Source: Candidatus Desulfobacillus denitrificans (GTDB taxonomy: Bacteria; Pseudomonadota; Gammaproteobacteria; Burkholderiales; Rhodocyclaceae). Taken from it: a stretch of 64,000 bases of DNA. Below, piece after piece: positions 17,399 to 24,929 of the stretch. Positions within the stretch are counted from its first letter, which is position 1; every line of letters begins with the position of its first letter. The stretch lies in NCBI GenBank assembly GCA_017347485.1, contig AP021857.1:186001-250000 (forward strand). Direction: 5' to 3'. Made by a program: the position numbers and the translations under genes. The notes below the pieces were generated by a model. It had not been told where the DNA came from. It saw only the letters and a list, made by a program, of their open reading frames with translations, and searched no databases.

Positions 17399-17872
17399 AT
17401 GCAAGCAGATGACCGGAGAGAAGCCCTTCCGCTTCGCACCAGCTACGTTCTGGCCCGGCTTACGCGCATCGTCCAGCGTCGCCTGGAGGAGGCTTTGCAA
17501 CCTCACGAACTGACGCTGCCGCAATACACCACGCTGACGGTACTCCTGCGGCGGCCGGGTCTGAGCAATGCCCAGCTCGCCCGTCGGGCCTATGTCACGC
17601 CGCAATCCATGCAGGAGGTGCTCCGCACGCTTGAAGAGCGCGGGCTGGTCGCCCGCGTGGCCTCGGCGGACAACCTGCGCATCCTCAAGGTCAGCTTGAC
17701 CGCTGCGGGCAAGCGTCTGGTGATTCTGGCCGAACGGGATGCGGCCGAGGTGGATGAGGCGCTGCTGGGCAGTCTCACCCCGTTCGAGCGCAAGCAGTTC
17801 GTCAAATCCATCCAGAAGTGCGTCATCGGGCTCGGCGGCGGCCTGCAGATTCCCCGCCCCGCGCGCCGCTGA
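17399..17872 (+). CDS. MarR family transcriptional regulator
   Basis: 157 residues from ATG 17399, or 170 from the in-frame ATG 17360; neither start has a strong ribosome site. The winged helix shows LSNAQLARRAYVTPQSMQEVLRTLEERGLVARV in two adjoining stretches, followed by the wing region (ASADNLRILKVSLT). It lies between the binding-protein gene and the catabolic operon, and near-identical palindromes occur upstream of both. It is therefore the likely repressor of the island, released by a pathway metabolite (CoA thioester or free acid). Confidence 0.87.
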   Translation: MQADDRREALPLRTSYVLARLTRIVQRRLEEALQPHELTLPQYTTLTVLLRRPGLSNAQLARRAYVTPQSMQEVLRTLEERGLVARVASADNLRILKVSLTAAGKRLVILAERDAAEVDEALLGSLTPFERKQFVKSIQKCVIGLGGGLQIPRPARR

Positions 17873-17917
17873 GCGCGTCTGGCCGCCGCAACCGGCGGGC
17901 TTGTGTTGTCGATAGAT

Positions 17918-17932
17918 ATCAGGTAACCTGAT
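17918..17932. promoter_or_regulatory. Perfect MarR-type operator ATCAGGTAACCTGAT
   Basis: Two 7-bp arms, ATCAGGT and ACCTGAT, flank a central A, 27 bp before the first gene of the catabolic operon. A degenerate copy lies in the binding-protein promoter (17234-17248). Its size and position suit a MarR dimer. Confidence 0.65.
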
Positions 17933-17958
17933 GTTGTTTCGACAGCCCGCCGACTCTC

Positions 17959-18744
17959 ATGAATACTTCCTCCGACTCCCTGGTTCTCGAACGGAACGGC
18001 CCGGTCCTGGTCGTTACGATCAACAGGCCGAAAAAGCGGAATGCCCTCGACGAAGATACGGTGATCGGGCTGGCTGATCTGCTGGCTGGTCTCTCCGACG
18101 ACGTCCGCTGCGTGGTGCTGGCCGCCACCGGCGAGCATTTCAGCGCCGGTATCGACCTGACCGAGCTCGTGCTGCGCAATGCCTACGACGGCATGCAGCA
18201 TTCCCGGCTCTGGCACAAATGCCTGGATGCGGTGCAGTTCGGGCCGGTTCCGGTCGTCGCCGCGCTGCACGGCGCCGTCATCGGCGGCGGGCTGGAGCTT
18301 GCGGCCGCTGCCCATATCCGCGTCGCCGACAAGACGGCTTTTTACGCACTGCCCGAGGGAGCGCGCGGCATGTACGTCGGCGGCGGCGGTTCCGCCAGGG
18401 TGCCGCGCCTGATCGGCGTGGCGCGCATGGCCGACATGATGCTGACGGGCAGGGTGCTGAGTGCGGAAGAGGGGCAGCAGATCGGATTGTCCCAGTATCT
18501 GGTTGCGGACGGCGCGTCCCTCGACAAGGCGATGGAGCTGGCGCAAAGGATCGCCGGCAACACCACGTTGACCAACTTCGCGCTGACGCAGGTACTACCG
18601 CGCATCGCCGATTCTTCGCAGGATATCGGCCTGCTTACCGAGTCTCTGATCGCCGCGCTGGCGCAGAGCGATCCGGAAGCCAAGCGCCGCCTAGGCGAAT
18701 TCCTGGATGGCCGCGCCGCCAGGGTGGCGCGCGGCGAAGCCTGA
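17959..18744 (+). CDS. Enoyl-CoA hydratase/isomerase (crotonase family)
   Basis: 261 residues with the crotonase motifs GEHFSAGIDLTEL (about residues 56-68) and GAVIGGGLELAAAAHIRVAD (about 101-120). PEGARGMYVGGGGSARVPRL replaces the usual PE-x-G-x-x-PGAGG loop. First gene of the island operon, directly downstream of the MarR-type palindrome. It could hydrate an alpha,beta-unsaturated acyl-CoA made by the acyl-CoA dehydrogenase at 21292. No clear Shine-Dalgarno precedes the ATG. Confidence 0.87.
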   Translation: MNTSSDSLVLERNGPVLVVTINRPKKRNALDEDTVIGLADLLAGLSDDVRCVVLAATGEHFSAGIDLTELVLRNAYDGMQHSRLWHKCLDAVQFGPVPVVAALHGAVIGGGLELAAAAHIRVADKTAFYALPEGARGMYVGGGGSARVPRLIGVARMADMMLTGRVLSAEEGQQIGLSQYLVADGASLDKAMELAQRIAGNTTLTNFALTQVLPRIADSSQDIGLLTESLIAALAQSDPEAKRRLGEFLDGRAARVARGEA

Positions 18745-18779
18745 GCGTTTTGAGCGGCAAGCCCGGCGAGGAGGAAGCC

Positions 18780-19760
18780 ATGCCGAAGGTTCTGGCGGAT
18801 CAAGCGCGGCGCGTGACGGTGGTGGGTACCGGCGTGATCGGCACGAGTTGGGCAGCCCATTTCCTGGCGCGCGGCTTCGAGGTGGTCGCGACCGATCCGG
18901 CCCCCGGGGCGGCCGCCAGGTTGCGGGAGTCGCTCGACCGGCTCTGGCCGGCGCTGGAAAGGCTGGGCCTAGCCCCCGGCGCTTCGCGCAGCCGGCTCCG
19001 TTTCGCCGACGATCTGGACGAGTCGCTGCGGGATACCGGCTTCGTTCAGGAGAACACCCAGGAGAACCTCGAAGCCAAGCAACGCCTGATCGGCGACATC
19101 GATGTCGCGACGCCGGCCGGCGTGCTGATCGCGAGCAGCTCGTCCGGCCTGCTGCCGAGCGACCTGCAGAAACTCTGCCGACAGGACCCGGGACGGGTGT
19201 TGATCGGACACCCCTTTCATCCTCCCCACCTGATGCCACTCGTGGAAGTGGTTGGCGGGCGGCTTACGGACCCCGGTGCCCTAGAGAGGGCGATGGACTT
19301 CTACAGGGCGGCCGGCAAGAAGCCGATCAGGCTCCGCCAAGAGCTGCCCGGCCATGTCGCCAACAGGCTGCAGGCCGCGCTGTGGCGGGAGGCCTTTTCG
19401 CTGGTCGAGCGCGGCGCGGCGACGGTCGAGGACATCGACACCGCGATCATGCATGGCCCCGGCCTGCGCTGGGCGATTCTCGGCCCGTTCCTGACACTGC
19501 ACCTGACCGGCGGCGCGGGCGGCATGGCCGGCATCCTCGATCATCTCGGCCCGTCGGTCGAGGCCTGGTGGGCGCAATTCACGACGCCGCGCCTGACGTC
19601 CGAGCTCAAGCGCGCTGTTTCGGAGGACGTGGTCGCCCTTGCCGAAACCATGGGTGGCGCGTCGGTGGAGGCGCGGCGCGATGCCCTGCTGATCGAATTG
19701 CTCGCCCTCAAGGCGGGCCGGATGAATGCTCTCGCGGAGGGCCCTGACGATGCGAAATAA
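18780..19760 (+). CDS. 3-hydroxyacyl-CoA dehydrogenase (lambda-crystallin/carnitine dehydrogenase type)
   Basis: 326 residues. The NAD-binding motif VTVVGTGVIGTSWAAHF lies at residues 12-28, ENTQENLEAK near 95-104 carries the conserved Glu, and GHPFHPPHLMPLVEVVGG contains the catalytic His. The closest subfamily is stand-alone dehydrogenases such as carnitine 3-dehydrogenase and lambda-crystallin, not FadB. ATG 18780 is preceded by GAGGAGGAA. It follows the enoyl-CoA hydratase by 35 nt and overlaps the ligase start by 11 nt. It would oxidise the 3-hydroxyacyl-CoA made by the hydratase. Confidence 0.85.
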   Translation: MPKVLADQARRVTVVGTGVIGTSWAAHFLARGFEVVATDPAPGAAARLRESLDRLWPALERLGLAPGASRSRLRFADDLDESLRDTGFVQENTQENLEAKQRLIGDIDVATPAGVLIASSSSGLLPSDLQKLCRQDPGRVLIGHPFHPPHLMPLVEVVGGRLTDPGALERAMDFYRAAGKKPIRLRQELPGHVANRLQAALWREAFSLVERGAATVEDIDTAIMHGPGLRWAILGPFLTLHLTGGAGGMAGILDHLGPSVEAWWAQFTTPRLTSELKRAVSEDVVALAETMGGASVEARRDALLIELLALKAGRMNALAEGPDDAK

Positions 19761-21291
19761 CGGAATCGGATCGTGGCCGGCCCGCAGGGCGCGCACGGCA
19801 GGGGAGCCGACCGCGATCGTTTTCGAGGATGCCAGCTACAGCTTCGTGCAGCTATACGAGCGATGCACCCGTCTGGCCCAGGCGCTGAGGGCGCAGGGCG
19901 TCGGGCGCGGCGACAGGGTAGCCTATCTTGGCCCCAACCATCCGAGCTTTCCGGAAGCACTTTTCGCGTCTGGGATGCTGGGCGCGGTACTGCTGCCGCT
20001 GAACACCCGGCTGGCGCCGCCGGAGCACGAGTTCATCCTGCGCGACGCGAAGCCGGTCGTTTTGATCTGGTCGCCGGCAACGGCGAACTCCGTTGCTGCA
20101 CTGGGCGACGGAATGCCGGTGCCCCACCTGATCGGTCTTGGTCAGCCGGATTCGTGCAGCGCCGGCTACGAGCAGCTCCTGGCGGAGGCCCCGATGCAGC
20201 CGATCGACGAGGCGGTCGGCCTCGACGAGCTGTGCATGATCCAGTACACCTCGGGCACGAGCGGTCGTCCGAAGGGAGTCATGCTGACCCACGGCAACGT
20301 GGCGTGGAACTGCTTCAACCTGCTCGTTGATATCGATCTCGGCACGGACGAGGTCAACCTCGTCGTGGCGCCGATGTTCCATACGGCGGGCATGAATAAC
20401 AGCTTCCTGCCGGCCTTCCTCAAGGGCGGCAAGACCATCATCATGGCCGCCTGGAATCCCGACCAGGCGCTCGATCTCATCGAGCGGCATCGCGTCACCT
20501 GCATGGTCGGGGTGCCGACCATGTTTCAGACCATGGCGCAATCGCCGCGTTGGCAGGGCGCCGACCTGTCGTCGATGCGCACTCTGCTCTGCGGCGGCGC
20601 TCCGGTGCCCGTTCCCCTGATCAATCAGTACCGCTCGCGCGGCCTGCGCTTTCTGCAGGGCTATGGCCTGACCGAGACGTCGCCGAACGCGACCTGGCTG
20701 CGGCCGGAGGCGGCGGACCGCAAGGTCGGTTCGGCGGGCAAGCCGTGCTTCTTCAGCGACCTGAGGATCGTCACCGCCGACGGCAGCGACGTCGACAAGG
20801 GAACGCGGGGCGAAGTGCTGGCGCAGGGCCCCAACGTCACACCCGGCTACTGGGGGATGCCCGAGGCGACGGCCGGAGCGTTCGCTGAAGGCGGCTGGCT
20901 GCGCACCGGCGACGCCGCTTTCGCTGATGACGAGGGCTACGTGTTCATCGTCGATCGCATCAAGGACATGATCATTTCCGGCGGGGAAAACATCTATCCC
21001 GCCGAGGTCGAAAACGCGCTTTACCAGCATCCTGCCGTCCGCGAATGCGCCGTCGTCGGCATAGCCGACGAGAAGTGGGGGGAGGTCGGGCGCGCTTTTC
21101 TGGTGCTCAAGGAGGGCGAGCAGGTGTCGGATCAGGAAATGCGCGACTTCCTGGCCGGGCGGCTCGCCGGCTACAAGATTCCCAAGTCGTATGTTCGCAT
21201 CGCCCAGTTGCCGCGTACGGCGACGGGAAAGCTTCTCAAAAGGCAGCTGCGGGAGGCGTTCGCGCCCGAGTCGGCCGCCGGGCGTCAATAG
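19750..21291 (+). CDS. AMP-forming acyl-CoA ligase (FadD-like)
   Basis: 513 residues of the ANL superfamily. Motifs: YTSGTSGRPKGVMLTHGN (P-loop), GYGLTETSP, GWLRTGDAAFADDEGY, DRIKDMIISGGENIYPAEVE (hinge) and the C-terminal PRTATGKLLKR with the catalytic Lys. It activates a carboxylic acid with ATP and CoA and would start the island pathway. ATG 19750 has GGAGG 8 nt upstream, in better position than the more distal in-frame start, and overlaps the previous gene by 11 nt. The next start codon follows its stop immediately. Confidence 0.9.
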   Translation: MRNNGIGSWPARRARTAGEPTAIVFEDASYSFVQLYERCTRLAQALRAQGVGRGDRVAYLGPNHPSFPEALFASGMLGAVLLPLNTRLAPPEHEFILRDAKPVVLIWSPATANSVAALGDGMPVPHLIGLGQPDSCSAGYEQLLAEAPMQPIDEAVGLDELCMIQYTSGTSGRPKGVMLTHGNVAWNCFNLLVDIDLGTDEVNLVVAPMFHTAGMNNSFLPAFLKGGKTIIMAAWNPDQALDLIERHRVTCMVGVPTMFQTMAQSPRWQGADLSSMRTLLCGGAPVPVPLINQYRSRGLRFLQGYGLTETSPNATWLRPEAADRKVGSAGKPCFFSDLRIVTADGSDVDKGTRGEVLAQGPNVTPGYWGMPEATAGAFAEGGWLRTGDAAFADDEGYVFIVDRIKDMIISGGENIYPAEVENALYQHPAVRECAVVGIADEKWGEVGRAFLVLKEGEQVSDQEMRDFLAGRLAGYKIPKSYVRIAQLPRTATGKLLKRQLREAFAPESAAGRQ

Positions 21292-22443
21292 ATGCGCAGG
21301 AGCGGTTTCACCCCCGAGCACGAGGACTTCCGCGAGACGGTGCGGAGGTTCGTCGCCCGGGAGGTTTCGCCCAACCTGGCCGCATGGTCGGAGGCAGGCA
21401 CCGTCGACAGGCGGTTCTACAAGGCGGCGGGAGAGGCGGGCCTGCTCGGCCTGTCGCTCGACACGGACTACGGCGGTGCAGGCATCCGGGATTTCCGCTT
21501 CAACGCCGTCATCGCCGAGGAATTATGCCTTGCCGGGGCAGCCTCGGTGGCGATGTGCCTCTGCGGCTTCAACAACCTCGTGTCCCCGTATCTGGAGCGT
21601 TTGTGCACCCTTGGACAGAAGAGACAGTGGTGGCCCGGCCTCTGCCTCGGGCAGAAGGTGGCGGCCATTGCCATGACCGAGCCGGGAACCGGAAGCGATC
21701 TGCGCGCCATCGCCACGCGGGCCCGCCGCGACGGTGACCACTACCGCGTCAATGGCGCGAAGACGCTGATCAGCAACGGCATGCTGGCCGACGTCGTGAT
21801 CTTGGTCGTTTCCACGGGCGAAGGCCGGGAAGGCCTTTCCCTGCTGCTCGTCGAGACCGACCGTCCCGGCTTTCAGAGGGGCCGGCCGCTGTCGAAGATG
21901 GGGCTGAAGGCGCAGGACACCGCCGAGTTCTTCCTGGACGACGTCCGCGTGCCGGCCGAAAACCTGCTCGGAGAGGAGAACAAGGCCCTTTCCTATCTCG
22001 TTTCGAACCTGCCCCAGGAAAGGCTCACGGTTGCCGTCATGGCGCTGGCTTCGGTGCGGCGCATGCTGAGGCAAACACTGGAGTACGTCAGGCAGCGCAA
22101 GGCCTTTGGACGCCGGATCGGGGATTTCCAGAATACCCGGTTTACGCTGGCGGAAATTTCCACCGAGGCCGAGATCGCGCAGTGCTTCGTGGATCGCTGC
22201 ATCGACGAACTGGCGCGCGGCTCGCTGAGTCCGACCGACGCGGCGATGGCGAAATGGTGGGTGACCGAGCTTCAGCAGAGGACCGCCTACCGATGCGTCC
22301 AACTGCATGGCGGCTACGGCTACCTCATGGAATACCCGATTGCCCAGGACGCGCTCGACGCCAGGGCGAGCACCCTGTACGCGGGCACCACCGAGATCAT
22401 GAAGGAAATCATCGGTCGATCCATTATGGAGGCGCATGAATGA
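21292..22443 (+). CDS. Acyl-CoA dehydrogenase
   Basis: 383 residues. AMTEPGTGSDLRAIA is the FAD motif, and SNLPQERLTVA provides the LCAD/isovaleryl-type Glu. QLHGGYGYLMEYPIA and LYAGTTEIMKEIIGRSI mark the C-terminus, with Ala-Gly in place of the short-chain catalytic Glu. It begins directly after the ligase stop and overlaps the amidohydrolase gene by 4 nt (ATGA). It should introduce the alpha,beta double bond into the activated acid. Confidence 0.9.
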   Translation: MRRSGFTPEHEDFRETVRRFVAREVSPNLAAWSEAGTVDRRFYKAAGEAGLLGLSLDTDYGGAGIRDFRFNAVIAEELCLAGAASVAMCLCGFNNLVSPYLERLCTLGQKRQWWPGLCLGQKVAAIAMTEPGTGSDLRAIATRARRDGDHYRVNGAKTLISNGMLADVVILVVSTGEGREGLSLLLVETDRPGFQRGRPLSKMGLKAQDTAEFFLDDVRVPAENLLGEENKALSYLVSNLPQERLTVAVMALASVRRMLRQTLEYVRQRKAFGRRIGDFQNTRFTLAEISTEAEIAQCFVDRCIDELARGSLSPTDAAMAKWWVTELQQRTAYRCVQLHGGYGYLMEYPIAQDALDARASTLYAGTTEIMKEIIGRSIMEAHE

Positions 22444-23327
22444 AACAGGCTGCCAACGCCCTGTCGCGGGACGACCTGATCGCCATCGACGTGCACACCC
22501 ACGTCATCCGCTCGACGCGGCAGCGGGACGCCGAACCCGACCCGGCGATCGAATTCCTGGACGGGGTGTTCGGGTCGAGCGCGATGCAGACGCTGCCGCA
22601 GATGATCGAAGCCTACCGCCGGCGCCGGATGGCCTTTGTCGCCTTCACCATCGACGACGCATTCCGATCCGGCAGAATTCCAGCCGTCACGAGCGAGGAG
22701 ATCGCGGAAATCGCCTCGCTAAACAGGGATGTCGTGCTGCCTTTCGGCTCGGTCGATCCGCATCGCGGCGCCGATGCCGTGCGCCGCGCGCGGCGCCTCG
22801 TTACGGAATACGGGGTGAGGGGGTTCAAGTTCCATCCCAGCCAACAGGCGTTCTTCCCGAACGACCCCCAGTGGTACCCGCTCTACGAAGTGCTTGCCGA
22901 ATACCGCCTGCCCGCGCTGTTCCATTCCGGCCAGACCGCTGTCGGGCGAAACCTGCCGGGCGGCGGCGGCATCCGGCTGAAGTACTCGAATCCGATGTTT
23001 CTCGACGACGTGGCGGCGGACTTTCCCGATCTGCCGATCATCCTCGCTCATCCGTCCTTCCCCTGGCAGGAAGAGGCCATTTCGGTAGCCTTGCACAAGC
23101 CGAACGTCCATATCGACCTTTCCGGCTGGTCGCCGAAGTATTTTCCGGCGATCCTCGTGCAATACGTGAATACCCTGCTCAAGGACAAGGTACTGTTCGG
23201 CTCGGACTTCCCAGCCATGACGCCAGAGCGCTGGATCGCCGATTTCGAGCAATTGGCGATCAAGCCTGAAGTTCGCCCATTGGTGCTCAAAGAAAATGCG
23301 ATGAGACTCCTCGGCTGGCCGGCCTGA
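22440..23327 (+). CDS. Metal-dependent amidohydrolase, family 2 (ACMSD/decarboxylase-like)
   Basis: A 295-residue TIM-barrel of the amidohydrolase-2 family, whose known members decarboxylate or hydrolyse ring-derived acids. Visible metal and catalytic positions: DVHTH (HxH, residues 17-21), GFKFHPS, ALFHSGQ, IILAHPSFPW and FGSDFPAMTPERW with the conserved Asp. The start codon overlaps the acyl-CoA dehydrogenase stop (ATGA), so it is an integral pathway member. In a cluster lacking a thiolase it might perform the C-C or ring-opening hydrolysis step; that is inference. Simple decarboxylation is the main alternative. Confidence 0.83.
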   Translation: MKQAANALSRDDLIAIDVHTHVIRSTRQRDAEPDPAIEFLDGVFGSSAMQTLPQMIEAYRRRRMAFVAFTIDDAFRSGRIPAVTSEEIAEIASLNRDVVLPFGSVDPHRGADAVRRARRLVTEYGVRGFKFHPSQQAFFPNDPQWYPLYEVLAEYRLPALFHSGQTAVGRNLPGGGGIRLKYSNPMFLDDVAADFPDLPIILAHPSFPWQEEAISVALHKPNVHIDLSGWSPKYFPAILVQYVNTLLKDKVLFGSDFPAMTPERWIADFEQLAIKPEVRPLVLKENAMRLLGWPA

Positions 23328-23337
23328 AGGGATCCGG

Positions 23338-23352
23338 GCAGCCGCAGGCTGC
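23338..23352. repeat. Short hairpin GCAGCC-GCA-GGCTGC
   Basis: A 6-bp stem with a 3-nt loop lies in the 72-bp gap between the amidohydrolase and UbiD-like genes, with no T tract. It may moderate expression of the UbiD-like gene or mark a junction between separately acquired segments. Confidence 0.35.
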
Positions 23353-23399
23353 AGCATCGGTGATGACTGAACGCAAGCGGAGATCAGAAAGGGGGTGAC

Positions 23400-24797
23400 A
23401 TGGCTGCGAGGAAACCTGCCCAAGCCGTCATAGCTGACCTTGGTTCAATCATCGAGCAGCTCGATCGTCGGGGCCGGCTTGTGCGGGTGCGTTCAACGGT
23501 CGACGCCACGCATCAGCTGGCTGCCATCGCAGCCAAGTTCGAGCGCGGTCCGCGCGCAGTTCTGTTCGAGAGCGTCAAGGGTAGTGAATATCCCGTTTTC
23601 ACCGGGCTCTATTGGTCACGCGAGCTTCTTGCCGATCTCTTTTGCCGTGACGAGGCCCGGCTTCCGCAACACGTATCGGAATGCATCAGAGATTGGCAGC
23701 AGAAACCGGTTCTTCCCATCATAGCCCGGACTGGTCCCGTCATGGAGGTCAGTGAGGCGCGGGTCGATCTTGGCCGGCTGCCCGTGCCGACGCATGCCGA
23801 ATGCGACGGCGGTCCTTACTTTGATGCCGCCGTGGTCATCGTCAAGGATCCAGAAACCGGCGTGCGCAATGCCTCGATCCAGCGCTTTATGGTGGTCGGC
23901 AAGAATCGCCTGGCCATCAACATCGATGCGGGGCGTCATCTGGAAATTTGTCTGGCAAAAGCGACTGCACGCGGGCAGCCGCTGCCTTTTACCCTCAATG
24001 TTGGCGTGGGCCCCGGAGTGCACTTTGCCGCGGCAGCGCCAGCTGAAGCGGCACCGATGGGAACAGATGAGTTGGGCATCGCCAGCCGGTTTCACGGCAG
24101 TCCTCTGAAGCTGGTGGGTGGAACTGTATCAGACGTCGAGATGGTGGCCGACGCGATGTTCGCGCTCGAGTGCGAAATGGTCCCCGGGGAACTGCACCCC
24201 GAGGGCCCATTTGCCGAGGTTACCGGCTACTATGCAACTGTTGCCCGAAGGCCGCTGGTGCGGGTCAAGAAAATTCATCGGCGCCGCAGTCCGGTTTTCC
24301 ACACGATTCTCTCGGGCGCCGAAGTGTTCAACTCTGTCGGGCTGCTCGGCGAAGCCAACGTTCTATCCTTGCTGCAGAAACAGGTGCCGGGCGTCCATGA
24401 TGTCTATTTTTCTCACGGCGGCTGCGGTTTTTACCATGCGGTGATTCGGATCGCACAAAAGCGCGCCGGCTGGGGAAAGCAGGCGCTCATGGCGGCGTTT
24501 GCCGCCTTCCCGCCGTTGAAGATGGTGACGGTGGTTGACGACGACGTTGATATCAGGAACCCGGCTGACGTGGAGTGGGCGATGGCCACGCGACTCGACC
24601 CGAAACAGGGCGTGATGGTGATCGGAGATGTATTCGGCCACGGGCTCAACCCCGGCTTCCCCGGATATCTTGGCAGCAAGATCGGTTTCGATGCGACGCG
24701 ACCATTTCCACACACACCCAACTACGACCGCGCGAAAGTCAAGAATGCGAGCCTGCAGGGGCTTGACATAGACATCCCCGAGCTGCGCCGAAAATAG
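23400..24797 (+). CDS. UbiD family decarboxylase (prenylated-FMN dependent)
   Basis: 465 residues of the UbiD/3-octaprenyl-4-hydroxybenzoate carboxy-lyase family. IQRFMVVGKNRLAINI (about 160-175) and GELHPEGPFAEVTGYY (about 263-278) cover the prFMN/metal region and the E-x-R-x-E-type catalytic residues; FSHGGCGFYHAVIRI and GDVFGHGLNPGFPG are further conserved loops. GGGGGTGAC precedes the ATG. Family members reversibly decarboxylate aromatic or alpha,beta-unsaturated acids. No ubiX-like prenyltransferase is present here, so prFMN must come from elsewhere. Third-position bases look more AT-rich than in the preceding genes, hinting at a separate origin. Confidence 0.87.
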   Translation: MAARKPAQAVIADLGSIIEQLDRRGRLVRVRSTVDATHQLAAIAAKFERGPRAVLFESVKGSEYPVFTGLYWSRELLADLFCRDEARLPQHVSECIRDWQQKPVLPIIARTGPVMEVSEARVDLGRLPVPTHAECDGGPYFDAAVVIVKDPETGVRNASIQRFMVVGKNRLAINIDAGRHLEICLAKATARGQPLPFTLNVGVGPGVHFAAAAPAEAAPMGTDELGIASRFHGSPLKLVGGTVSDVEMVADAMFALECEMVPGELHPEGPFAEVTGYYATVARRPLVRVKKIHRRRSPVFHTILSGAEVFNSVGLLGEANVLSLLQKQVPGVHDVYFSHGGCGFYHAVIRIAQKRAGWGKQALMAAFAAFPPLKMVTVVDDDVDIRNPADVEWAMATRLDPKQGVMVIGDVFGHGLNPGFPGYLGSKIGFDATRPFPHTPNYDRAKVKNASLQGLDIDIPELRRK

Positions 24798-24828
24798 GCT
24801 GGGCACCACTTCACGATTAGCCGGCCGG

Positions 24829-24925
24829 CAAGCTGATCACCTCGCGGCTTTCCCTCGACGACATCAACGTCGGCTTCGACCGCCTCGCCGCGGGCGAGGC
24901 GGTGCGCCAGGTGATCGTTTTCTAG
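24829..24925 (+). pseudogene. Orphan 3' end of a zinc alcohol dehydrogenase (direct repeat of 15789-15885)
   Basis: The 97 bp match the end of the alcohol dehydrogenase gene at 93 positions (mismatches near 24878, 24880, 24918 and 24919) and still encode KLITSRLSLDDIN-VGFDRLAA-GEAVRQVIVF plus the stop. There is no start or upstream part. The stop lies 4 nt from the stop of the convergent gene at 24930, a tight arrangement that looks ancestral. It is best read as the displaced original gene end at the right border of the 15.9-24.8 kb island. Confidence 0.85.
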
Positions 24926-24929
24926 CTTC

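Noticed and set aside
23400..24797. UbiD-like gene as a ubiquinone-biosynthesis ubiD
   Set aside because: It sits in a catabolic island with no ubi genes, and the residues visible do not single out the UbiD orthologue, so a pathway-specific decarboxylase is more likely.
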